Shown here: positions 1 to 10,664 of the stretch, piece by piece
How positions within the stretch are numbered: the first letter of the stretch is position 1
Layout: each line of letters starts with the position of its first letter
NCBI GenBank assembly: GCA_030512335.1
Contig: JAULSU010000004.1
Location: forward strand, 2,542,001 to 2,606,000
DNA length: 64,000 nt
Direction of reading: 5' to 3'
Source of the DNA: Immersiella caudata
Taxonomy: Eukaryota; Ascomycota; Sordariomycetes; Sordariales; Lasiosphaeriaceae
Program-made: the position numbers and the translations under genes
Notes under the pieces: generated by a model
Seen by the model: the letters and a program-made list of their open reading frames with translations, nothing else
What the model was told of the DNA's origin: nothing
The model's database searches: none

Positions 1-994
1 GTATCGATAAGCGCATCCCTTGGGATCCATCCAGGGATCAACCGCCCTTTGCCGCAGGTCGAGCCGCCCCGAACCAGAGGAGAGAGAGGTCTGTTCACCT
101 CATCGGTCCAGGGCTGGGCTTCTGGACCAGCGACCACAGAACGGTCTCCCGGAATTCTGAGATCATCAACAAGCCGATGGAACGGCGGAAGGGCGGCTAG
201 CCTCGTCGGGGCGCACGGAGGGCTCTGGCGATGGACCCCTACTGGGCGATTAGACCCAAAACTCCACCAGATCAAGGCGCCAGTGCTGACGAGATAATAG
301 ACTCGAGGCGATACTCATCGGCGGGTTTGCGACCGACCCGGAAAAAAAATCATGCCGGTTTTGGAGGTATGTCAAGCCTCCTCCCTCAGACTCTCGAACT
401 CTCAAGTGGCCAGCGCGGCCGAATTCGATTGCTGGCCTTTTGCGCATAGCATCGGGCCACGCGGCGCGACACAGGGAGTCTGGGACCGTCAAACTGATCG
501 CCGTGAGAATAGCCGTGGGTGAGCATTTCGCTCAGCCCTGAGAGATCGATGCGATGCAATGCTGAGATTTCGGATGAATCCGTTAGCGAACCATGGAAAA
601 CGTCCGCCAATTTCCAAGCGCTGTGTAACAGTTGCCATCGCCTGGGCACTCGGTTTGCCTCAGAGTTTGGGGACGGTCAAACCATTTGCTCACATTCGCA
701 TCTTGATGGTCCACTGCCCATTGACTCTCCACTCATTGGGCACCACAACCCGCCCAGACACGTTTTTATTCGCTCATAGCGACTTTAGCTACCCGTCGCC
801 AAAAGCGAAAATTTCTGAGGACCAAAACTTCGCACCTACTGGATAGAGCCCTCTGAGAAAAGGAATACCCAGTTCCTGCAATTGCGGTCAAATTGGCTCA
901 CCTCTTCTCCCCGTGCCGCTTCTTCTCCTGGACATCCTCTCGTCTTGCCGTATCGCTTTTCCTGAAACCACACAGCCTCCGCCGATTTTCCAAA
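1..994. other. Left-edge intergenic and upstream region of the spermidine synthase gene
   Basis: No open reading frame here has recognisable protein character or fungal splice structure. The last few hundred bases before the ATG at 995 must hold the promoter and 5' leader of the spermidine synthase gene. I see no convincing TATA box. The rest may belong to a neighbour beyond the left edge. Confidence 0.4.
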
Positions 995-2507
<1,513 letters not shown>

Positions 2508-2759
2508 GCTTCTGCCGGCATGAGAAGGAACGAAATCTGATGACAAGAAATAACAAAAATGGCGACGAGGCTACCAAAAAGTCGACAATAACGGGATGGC
2601 TCAAGAAAGATGACGATCGCCTATATGGTACAGCTCCCCATAGAAGATACCTATGATCTCTTCGGACAGATAGAGACATATCAATTTTTGAGATTCTGTC
2701 AGTGTCTTGTTGCCGTAAATTCACATTATATGGGTATATCGACACAACTCCAGGGCCTC

Positions 2760-3779
2760 TCAAGGGCCCACCCTCGCCTTGCTCACATCGGGATAGATAT
2801 CAAACCTCCTCTGATCCTTCAACGGAATCCCCTTCCTCGCCTCCTCAATCCTCGCCCCATCCAACTCAGCACTCACAATCGTCTCATTCTCATCCGCTTC
2901 CACCAACACCTGCGCCATTGGATCCGAGATCAAACTATGCCCCCACGCATGGTAACTCGCGCCCACATCCCTCGCAGGACTGCAAAGCGCAACATAAACC
3001 TGATTGTCCACCGCTCTAGCCTGCCCCAGCAGCCTCCAATGCATCGGCCCCGTCGTCGTGTTGAACGCCCCGGGATAAATCAGCGCAAAGCACCCCTGTC
3101 TTGCCGCGATCATCGCCAGCTCCGGGAAGCGTACATCATAGCAAATCGCAATTCCCACCTTCCCGTACTCTGGTAGATCAACCACCGTGACCTTGTCCCC
3201 TGGCGACAAAACATCCGACTCCTTAAACTTGATCTTCCCGGGAATATCAATATCAAACAGGTGCACCTTCCTGTGCGTAGCGAGTAACTCTCCCTTGGGC
3301 GAAAATGTCAAACTAGTGTTGTAGTACGTCTTGGACGACGGGTCTGTCTCCGAGACCACCAGCTCTGGGATAGATCCGCCGATGAGATAGACGTTGTTGT
3401 CGCGCGCCATGACGGAGAGCGCGTGGAAGGAGGGGGAGGCTTCCGCTGGGGGCGGAGATGGGAGGAGGGCCTCGGCATAGGACGGGAAGTAGTCGCAGCC
3501 GTAGGGGGAGTTGAAGCATTCGGGGAGGACGACAATTTTGGCGCCTGAAGCGGCGGCTTCGCGGACTTTGGAGGCGGCGTGGGTGAGGTTGGTGGGTTTG
3601 GAGGGTCCTGAGGCGAGTTGGACGCAGGCAAGCTTGACGGGCTGTTTGAGGATGGGGGGATGGGAGGTAGCCATTTTGCGGAGGAGTGGGATGAGGTGAG
3701 GGATGAATGGGGATGGTCTTTTGGAGACGAGGAGAGATGTGGTGAGGACTCGGGCTGTCCTCCAGGTTGTTGATCGCAT
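2760..3779 (-). CDS. nit2: Carbon-nitrogen hydrolase, omega-amidase / Nit2-like
   Basis: A single-exon 339-aa member of the nitrilase superfamily. The Glu-Lys-Cys triad is visible: E87 in LPECF, K171 in HRKVHLFDID, and C213 in ICYDVRFPE. The FDIDIPGKIKFKES stretch and the pattern around the triad match the Nit2/NIT3 branch, whose members hydrolyse the terminal amide of alpha-ketoglutaramate and alpha-ketosuccinamate; that substrate is inferred from the family. The first 35 residues are Arg-rich with almost no acidic residues and look like a mitochondrial presequence. A second Met at residue 36 (ATG at 3674) would give a cytosolic form starting at the conserved core. The gene is convergent with spermidine synthase. 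Confidence is high for the family and moderate for the exact substrate. Confidence 0.9.
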   Translation of the reverse strand: MRSTTWRTARVLTTSLLVSKRPSPFIPHLIPLLRKMATSHPPILKQPVKLACVQLASGPSKPTNLTHAASKVREAAASGAKIVVLPECFNSPYGCDYFPSYAEALLPSPPPAEASPSFHALSVMARDNNVYLIGGSIPELVVSETDPSSKTYYNTSLTFSPKGELLATHRKVHLFDIDIPGKIKFKESDVLSPGDKVTVVDLPEYGKVGIAICYDVRFPELAMIAARQGCFALIYPGAFNTTTGPMHWRLLGQARAVDNQVYVALCSPARDVGASYHAWGHSLISDPMAQVLVEADENETIVSAELDGARIEEARKGIPLKDQRRFDIYPDVSKARVGP

Positions 3780-4136
3780 TTCGTGGTGGTGGCTCCGATA
3801 GCTGTGCCGGGAAAGTGGGATAGATGTTGAGTGTCATTGAGGTGCGGGGCAGTTGGGGTCGACGCGGGTGGCTTCGGCCAATTACAGGGGTCGGAGCGGA
3901 GAGCCTCAGCGGGGGTTGGCTAACGCCACAGGGATGCAGATCCACAACGGCTTTTATCTTGGCAGGAGCGAAACGACCGCTTTTGGATGCTCTAGAAAGC
4001 CTGAACAGAGCCCGTCGCTAACATTCTTGGCCTGTAGCTACTAGAACAGGTAATTGAGGCCAATTCGCAAAATCTTCCCACAACCTTCAGATTTCCGATG
4101 TAGTGCACCGCTGCCCACCTCCCCTCCAACGCCCTC
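3780..4136. other. Divergent intergenic region between the nitrilase and the 4.1-kb gene
   Basis: This 357-bp stretch separates two divergently oriented genes and should contain both promoters and 5' leaders. I see no coding exon and no clear TATA box in it. Confidence 0.4.
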
Positions 4137-6518
4137 ATGAACTGGACGGAGGGTACTCTCCACCAGGCCAGCCGGCGGAGTTTGAAGACACCCAACGCAC
4201 CTCGTCAACGTCAAAAGGAGTACTTCGCGAAAGCTCGAGTTCGTGCCCTCGGCGGGGGTGAGGTTACTGACCAAGTTCCTCAAAATCCTCCGCATCACTC
4301 CAGCCCCGCGGCATCACGGCGATCCCACGGTTCTCATCGCTCTCATGGTTCTCATCGCTCCTTGGGTTCTCGTCAATCAGCTTCTTCGTTCATACGGCGC
4401 TACCAGGAACCCGGTCCCCCAGAGTGGGCCGAGGAAATCAGGAAGCGACTAGCGCCTACTCCTGTTCCCTCAATAGGCCCATTCCAAAGCGTCACCGAGT
4501 TCCTAGCCCAGCGTGCAGACCCGGCTCTCAGGCATTCATCAGAATCCAGGCAGCGAAATGCAGAGAAATACAGAGAAATGCAGACCCAATCCCAGTCTAA
4601 GCCGAGACCTTCCCGGGGCGGAGGCGGTTTCTCGCAGCCGGCGTCTTTCTCGTCGACTAACGGCTCACAAAGTGTCCAAGTATTTCCAAAGCGCGCAAAA
4701 ACAGCCAAATCCCGGCGAGCTGTCCATAGAAGAGAGGTTGAGGCGTATGCATCGACAACGGAGACTCAAGCGAAATGCAACCTTGGCTGAGGCCGGCCGT
4801 AGGGACATCCCGTCCCAGCTTGGGGACGTATTGACCTCTAATTCTAGGGGGCAAAACGCAATGACTTCGCGGGCCAACCCTAACCAGAGGATGGGAAACG
4901 GCTTATCTTTGCCGGGGAATATGAGTGGCATGTTGTTGACTTCATTGGCCCTTGGAAACCTGCTAACCGTCTGTCAGCCCCCTAGGAGGGGGTTTCTCAC
5001 CGCCGGAGACAGCCACTCACTCGGCCTGTGTCACCTATAACAGGCAATATCAACACAAGGACGAAAGAATACGGCAGGTCTGCCTATTTCGAGGGTCAAA
5101 AACAGGATCAAACCCCCAACCTTGTCCACCCGATTCCATTTCGAGCCATTCCCAGTCAAGTTTATTCGCTGGACCCAGAACAATCTGTTTATTCGGGTAG
5201 TGTTGTGGCCCAGGCCGGCCGTCCAATACTGCCAGTTCCACCATCTCAGACAGAGGAGAACACTGCCTGGCAACGATGGCTGGGAGAATCCACTGCTTCA
5301 TTCATTACCGACGATTCCAACGCCTATGGTCGATTGTCGCCGAAAAGAGCCGATGTTAGCCCTGGAATTAGTGAGAGACGCCCCTCTAGAGAGTTGTTCC
5401 AACCTCTCTCAGTCCCGGTTGATATTACACCGAGCGAGGAAGAAGAGGGGAGTCTTAGTGATACCAAATGGTCCATAAACGTCCCGAGCTCAGGCGACTT
5501 TTCACAGATACTCGATCAATACGATGCAATTGTGTCTAGGATTGGGCTCCATGGGTCACACGAGGAATTTGGCCCAGAAAACCCTCAGGAACAGCTTCCG
5601 GTTGACCGTAGCCCTATTCATGGGAGGAAGTCCACTCCGGGCGGCGCCGTTTGTTTTACCCCCCCGGCCGTGCCTCGGAACCCTATTAGAGGCGGGGATT
5701 TACTATACGGGGCGTATTCGGATGAGGCATGGAAACAGTTCGTCTTCGGAGACGACAACACAGACGAGCTGGAGCAAGCTTTCGACGAGGCTGTGCGGGA
5801 TGAGGCTCGGAAAATGGAGTCATCGAATCGCTTGGCCTACGTTACCGAGGAACCACTATCCGAGTTGGACAGCGTTTTGGCCGTGCCGGGGACCCCCTTC
5901 ACCGGCTGTCTTGTAGCACCCGAGACTACTACCGAGGATCTGTCGGCTGCCATCGTTTCTGCAAGCCGGAAAGCGACATTGGCGCCGTCATCGGCAGAGA
6001 TACCGTCGTCAGATCTGACAGATAGCAGCCCATATGCCGCTACCCAACCTTTCAGAATCATGCCTGAAGCGGACAGGAGCATGCCTCCAGGGGTCGATTG
6101 TTCCACCAACCACGGTGGCGGCCCTCGGCTGGCCGCTTCTATGGAACCGGAGAGCAGCTATCAGGTGTATTTGGGTGACCAAGTCTCGGTGGCTCCCTCG
6201 GTGGCGCCTTCGATGGTCACGTCGATGGCGGTTGAACCTGCCCAATCTGTTGTAGGAGGTGGCGAGCCGCACTTCAGGTTCGCCCCGCCGAAGCTGTTTG
6301 TCGGGAGCCGCTCAACCCCTAACCAGGTGTTACGACCGGCGGCAGCTGCCCTGCCGCTCACCTTTGCGAGACAGCGAAGAGGCAGATCAAAGAAGCGAGT
6401 TCTTGACGGCAGAGCCGACATCCGAGCCCTTCCGAACTACGCTGGCGATCCCATTGAGGAAATTGAAGACAACGATGTCTCACAAGCGTCACTATTTGGT
6501 GCTCTGGAGTTTGCTTGA
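4137..6518 (+). CDS. Uncharacterised low-complexity fungal protein, multi-exon
   Basis: I do not recognise a function. Translation starts at ATG 4137 with MNWTEGTLHQASRRSLK...RQRQKEYFAKAR, an N-terminal pattern I recall from uncharacterised Pezizomycotina proteins. A Ser/His/Arg-rich stretch follows (SHGSHRSHGSHRS). A likely 46-nt intron (donor GTTTCT near 4628, branch CTAAC, acceptor AAAG near 4673) joins this to VSKYFQSAQKQPNPGELSIEERLRRMHRQRRLKRN, a basic helical-looking segment. A second intron between about 4828 and 5040 is needed to reach the long last exon ending at 6518; donors GTATTG (4828) or GTGGCA are both possible, so that junction is unresolved. The last exon encodes about 490 residues, acidic and Ser/Pro-rich, with a basic patch RQRRGRSKKR near the end. 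It is probably largely disordered, and the basic patch may be a nuclear localisation signal. Confidence 0.6.
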
Positions 6519-7066
6519 GAATCAATACTACATGATGCCTTGTATTGCAGCCAGCCATTCAATGTGATCCAGGAGGCTCTGATGGGCTTGGTATTGCTGT
6601 CTTGACAGCTGGATCGACATATTAACGATTTTGAGGGGCCGAGTGTTGCGCGCTGGGGCTTTGGAACCTTGGAGGCTTTTTGCCCAAAGTAGCGAGATTT
6701 GAGCTGGCTGACGAAACGTCATCGATGAGGAAAAAATATCAAGGGTTTGTGTAAGAATCCTACCAAGGCGCGCAATTTATCGGGCCTTAATCAGTCAGCA
6801 TATACGTTCGACGCTTACTAGGACAACGAGACCCCTTTACACTCCCCTTTGTTTACTTCGGCGTCAAGCTACGAAACCTGGGCCGGCGAAGCTTCCGGCT
6901 TTCCGCCAACCCAAGTGGGTTTCTTCGTGGTATATCCACAATACTACGACTCGCCCACAGGAGGCTTTTCCGATGCATCTCCACTTCCAGCCCCTCAGTA
7001 CACACTTTCACGCACCCACTCACCCACAAAGGCACAAAGTATTCACCCCTGAAGATATGCAACAAA
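6519..7066. other. Intergenic region before the tRNA gene
   Basis: This holds the 3' region of the preceding gene and the 5' flank of the tRNA. No reading frame here has protein-like character, and no repeat stands out. Confidence 0.4.
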
Positions 7067-7177
7067 GGCTGGGTAGCGCAATTGGTAGCGCGTTACTTTC
7101 CGGTGCAAGATATCTTCAACTCTAGAAGAATCTTTCAAAGTTGGTAAAGGTTCTGGGTTCGAGTCCCAGCTTGGTCG
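7067..7177 (+). tRNA. tRNA-Arg (anticodon CCG) with a 38-nt intron
   Basis: A complete cloverleaf can be drawn. The acceptor stem is 7067-7073 with 7170-7176, and the discriminator base is G7177. The D stem GCGC/GCGC encloses loop AATTGGTA. The anticodon stem TTACT/GGTAA encloses T32, T33, anticodon CCG at 7100-7102 and G37. The intron (7104-7141) sits one base 3' of the anticodon, the canonical eukaryotic position, and contains its own TCTTC/GAAGA hairpin. The variable loop has 5 nt, and the T arm is CTGGG-TTCGAGT-CCCAG. The mature length is 73 nt. TTTT and TTTTT tracts follow within 15 nt. The acceptor stem is odd: four of seven pairs are G-U wobbles (2-71, 4-69, 5-68, 6-67), so reduced function cannot be excluded. 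Confidence 0.8.
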
Positions 7178-7181
7178 AAGG

Positions 7182-7191
7182 TTTTCTTTTT
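7182..7191 (+). terminator. RNA polymerase III oligo-T terminator of the tRNA-Arg gene
   Basis: Two T runs (four and five residues) lie 5-14 nt after the tRNA 3' end, as expected for Pol III termination. Confidence 0.7.
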
Positions 7192-7919
7192 GTCAATCTC
7201 TGCCCCTTTTGCAACTCGTTTTCGTTCTCGGTAGCATAGCGGGACCATGATTCGTGAGGTCTCCGTCGTGTTATTCCCGTGGCCATCGTGGAGAAGGTTG
7301 CATTGATTCGAGCGCTTCCTTCCCTAAGCGGACATCGCGGTGCTGCCAAGGACATTGTTATTCGCCAATAGCACCCAAGAAAATGGCTGTTTACACGTCA
7401 ATGGGTAGCTACGCGGAGACTACGCGGACGTCCTTAATAGCCGGGATGCAACGGCGGACAAGCAAGCGGTGACTTTACCCGGACGCTGCGGCGGGCAAGC
7501 CGCCATGAACAACGGTAATTGCGGGCTCCTGGGCGCCATACGACTCTGGCTGGTTCGGCTGAAAGGGCAGTTCCATTTTCGGGGCGCGGACCTGGGAAGC
7601 GATCGGCGGGCCAGTATTATCGTGTTGTAGCCCGGCGGAGACGGATCTTCCCCCCCTTTTACTCGGCCTTGGACGACCACGCAGGTACGCGAACGCGATG
7701 GTTAATATGGAATGATTGCGATTTGCTCCCGTCCCCATGGAGCCGGGTAAGAATGGGAGCCTGAGAATGCGATTACGACGTGGGATTGGGGATATAAATG
7801 ACGGGGACCCCCTCAGTGAGGGGGGACGGGAAAGGCAGAGCAGACGGACGACCGACCTTGACTCCCCTCTCTAGCTTTCGCCCTCCTTGCCCCAGGTCTC
7901 GACATCCCACACCGTCACC
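7192..7919. other. Upstream region of the GH10 xylanase gene
   Basis: No gene is seen. The last part is the xylanase promoter and leader, with a TATA-like element at 7793-7798 about 120 bp before the ATG. A G-rich stretch (gtgagggggg-like) near 7815 loosely resembles a CreA carbon-repression site; this is only suggestive. Confidence 0.4.
7793..7798 (+). promoter_or_regulatory. TATA box of the xylanase gene
   Basis: TATAAA in the context GGGGATATAAATGA, 122 bp upstream of the start codon at 7920, followed by a pyrimidine-rich leader. Confidence 0.5.
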
Positions 7920-9023
7920 ATGAGGCTCTCCAGCTCCGTCCTGGCGGCCGCAACGGTGCCCCTGGCATCGGCGCAGCTCCACTACTGGGCCCAGAAGGCC
8001 GGCCTCGAGTTCTTCGGCGCCGCCACCGACACCCCCGGCTTCCGTGAGCGCGCGCCCTACCCGGCGCAGTACTCTAAGTACGACGAGATCTTCGCCGACC
8101 CCAAGGAGTTCGGCCAGACCACGCCGACCAACGGCCAAAAGTGGATGTTCGTTGAGCCCGAGCCCGGCGTCTTCAACTTCACCGAGGGTGACTACGTCGC
8201 CAACCTCGCCAAGAAGACGGGCAAACTCCTGCGCTGCCACGCTCTCGTCTGGCACAGCCAGCTCGCCCCCTGGGTTGAGCAGACCAAGTGGACGCCCGAC
8301 GAGCTCAAGGCCGTCATCAAGCGCCACATCTTTGGCGTGGCCGAGCACTACAAGGGCCAGTGCGCCCACTGGGACGTGGTCAACGAGGCCCTCGACGAGG
8401 ACGGCAGCTACCGCAAGTCCGTCTTTTACAACGTCCTCGGCGAGGAGTACATCAAGCTCTCCTTCCAGTGGGCCGCCGAGGCCGACCCCGGCACCAAGCT
8501 GTACTACAACGACTACGGCATCGAGCGTCCCGCCTCGGTCAAGACGGCCGGCGCCATCCGCATCGTCAAGCTCCTCAAGGACGCCGGTATCCGTATCGAC
8601 GGCGTCGGCATGCAGGGCCACCTCCACGCCGACAACCACCCCACGATGGAGGACCACGTCAAGACCCTAACCGCCTACGCCGAGCTCGTCCCCGAAGTTG
8701 CCTTCACCGAACTGGACGTGCGCATCAAGGTGCCCGTCAACGAGAGCAAGCTCGCCTGGCAAAAGGAGAGTTACCAGTTCGTCGCCGAGTCGTGCATTCG
8801 CGTCCCGCAGTGCGTCGGCATCACGCTTTGGGATTTCTATGATCCCTTTAGCTGGATCCCCCATGTCTTCCCAGACAACGGCGCGGCCCTGCCGTGGAAC
8901 GAGGACTGGAGCAAGAAGCCGGCGTATGATGGGTTGATTGAGATTTTCAAGAAGTTTGCCAAGGAGAAGGAGGACAAGGAGGGCAAGGGCAAGGGCAAGA
9001 AGGAGAGGAGGCTTATTGCGTAG
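7920..9023 (+). CDS. Secreted endo-1,4-beta-xylanase, glycoside hydrolase family 10
   Basis: A 367-aa single-exon protein predicted to cleave internal beta-1,4 bonds of xylan outside the cell. The ATG at 7920 is preferred over an in-frame upstream codon because it opens directly into a signal peptide, MRLSSSVLAAATVPLASAQ, with likely cleavage after SAQ or nearby. GH10 landmarks appear in order: HALVWHSQLAPWV, the acid/base E156 in WDVVNEAL, YYNDYGIE, GVGMQGHLH, the nucleophile E264 in TELDVR, and GITLWDFYDPFSWIP. There is no carbohydrate-binding module. After the catalytic domain the last roughly 28 residues are very Lys-rich (KKFAKEKEDKEGKGKGKKERR), which is unusual for this family. Codons are strongly biased to C in third position compared with neighbouring genes, as in highly expressed genes. 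Confidence 0.93.
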   Translation: MRLSSSVLAAATVPLASAQLHYWAQKAGLEFFGAATDTPGFRERAPYPAQYSKYDEIFADPKEFGQTTPTNGQKWMFVEPEPGVFNFTEGDYVANLAKKTGKLLRCHALVWHSQLAPWVEQTKWTPDELKAVIKRHIFGVAEHYKGQCAHWDVVNEALDEDGSYRKSVFYNVLGEEYIKLSFQWAAEADPGTKLYYNDYGIERPASVKTAGAIRIVKLLKDAGIRIDGVGMQGHLHADNHPTMEDHVKTLTAYAELVPEVAFTELDVRIKVPVNESKLAWQKESYQFVAESCIRVPQCVGITLWDFYDPFSWIPHVFPDNGAALPWNEDWSKKPAYDGLIEIFKKFAKEKEDKEGKGKGKKERRLIA

Positions 9024-9785
9024 GTGAACCTCTGAGGAGATGAAAAAGGGGGGATGAAAAAGGTGTTTGTATCATAGGGAAATGAGATAAAAATCAATGT
9101 TAGTTGGTAATGCGATGAAAAGCGAACTGAATGAGTCTGCTAAGTGATGTGTTTCGTTTGATTTTCCTTCTGCTTCCCCCTCCATCCACTTCCGTCCTCG
9201 CCCTAGCAATCAGTCTGTCTATCTTTCGCCATTCCTCAACTGGGGTATAATCCGAGCTAACTATCTGAAACGTACACGGTAATGGTACAAGTACCTTACA
9301 ATCCAAAAGATATAAACAAAGGAAACCAAAAGACCCGAGTTTCGAGTAGGTGTGATATCCTCTTTTTGACCTTGACCGCCCGCAAGACAATGGACCACTC
9401 CTTCGCCTACCTGTCTATAGCGGTATATACCAACCCTCGGACACGGAAACGAAGAACAGGAGTAGAGTAGTGCAACCCATTCCCGCCTTGAGAAAGAAGA
9501 GGCGATTCCCGACCAGCAGCGAGCACCAAGACGCAAGAAAAGAAGCACTCGAACAAAAAGAAACCATAATCTCATTTCAGTCATGTCCTGTCCTCAACCC
9601 ACCACCACTCAAGGTGCACCTCCTCCACTCTATAACGTGTGACGTGTCTGCCATGCCGTGGGCCATTATCGTATTCTTCTCTTTCGCTTTCTCTCTTTCT
9701 GCCCGGGGTATCCCATGCCCTAAATGCTAAGAACTTTCCTTTGCTTCTGCTCTCCTCGCTTTCCTATCCATCTTACTTCCCTTTC
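9024..9785. other. Convergent 3' region between the xylanase and kinesin genes
   Basis: This should hold the two 3' UTRs. It contains AT-richer tracts but no coding exon that I can support. Confidence 0.45.
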
Positions 9786-10567
9786 TCACTCCGGAAACCC
9801 GCTCATGCCCATCTGCCACTCCGGAGTCGCGGCTCCACTTCCGTTCGCGCTCGACGTAAGGAAACTCTGATCAATCCTAGTAATCCAATCTATCTTCTCC
9901 CTCTCGCTCTTCGCCGCGAACAGCCACGTGTTGTCCGTTCCGTACACGGCAAACACGCCCTTCTGCAGCCTCTCGCTCAGCTTCTGCATTCCTCCGCCAC
10001 CGCCTCGAAGCCCAGTGCCTGTCCAAATTGTCGAGATGAGCCGGCCTGAGGCGGTCCTCCTGTGTCCTGGTCTGTAGGTTCCGCCGTTGGTTCCATCGCC
10101 ATCCTGTCCGTTGCTGTAATCTCCTCCGCCGTTGAGGAGCCCCAGGATGCCAGGCTGGCTGTCGACTCTGCAGTTGCGAAGACTAACAATGGCGACTTCC
10201 TCACCGTCTGTGACGTTGTGCACGTGGAGGTAGGGCCGGCGGAGCTCCACGAAGCGTTTGATCCAGCGCGTGGCATCGCTGCTGGGAACAAGGAGGTATC
10301 CGCCCTTGAGCACGGTGGGGTTTTTGGCTACGCGGATGACTGTAGCGATGAACTCAGGGGTTGGTGGTGGTGAGTCCGCGGACGATATGCCATTGGCTGG
10401 CGGGTCCGTGTTGGCGGGACTCAGAATCTTGAGCATCGGATCAGGGTAACGAAGCCAAAGCTTTAGGCAGCGCTTCAAAAGGGCTTCCTGGCCTCCTGTG
10501 TACTCGGGTTCGGGCACTGGCACTGGCTCTTGCTCTTGCTCTGGCTCTAGCTCTAGCTCTAGCTCTA

Positions 10568-10664
<97 letters not shown>

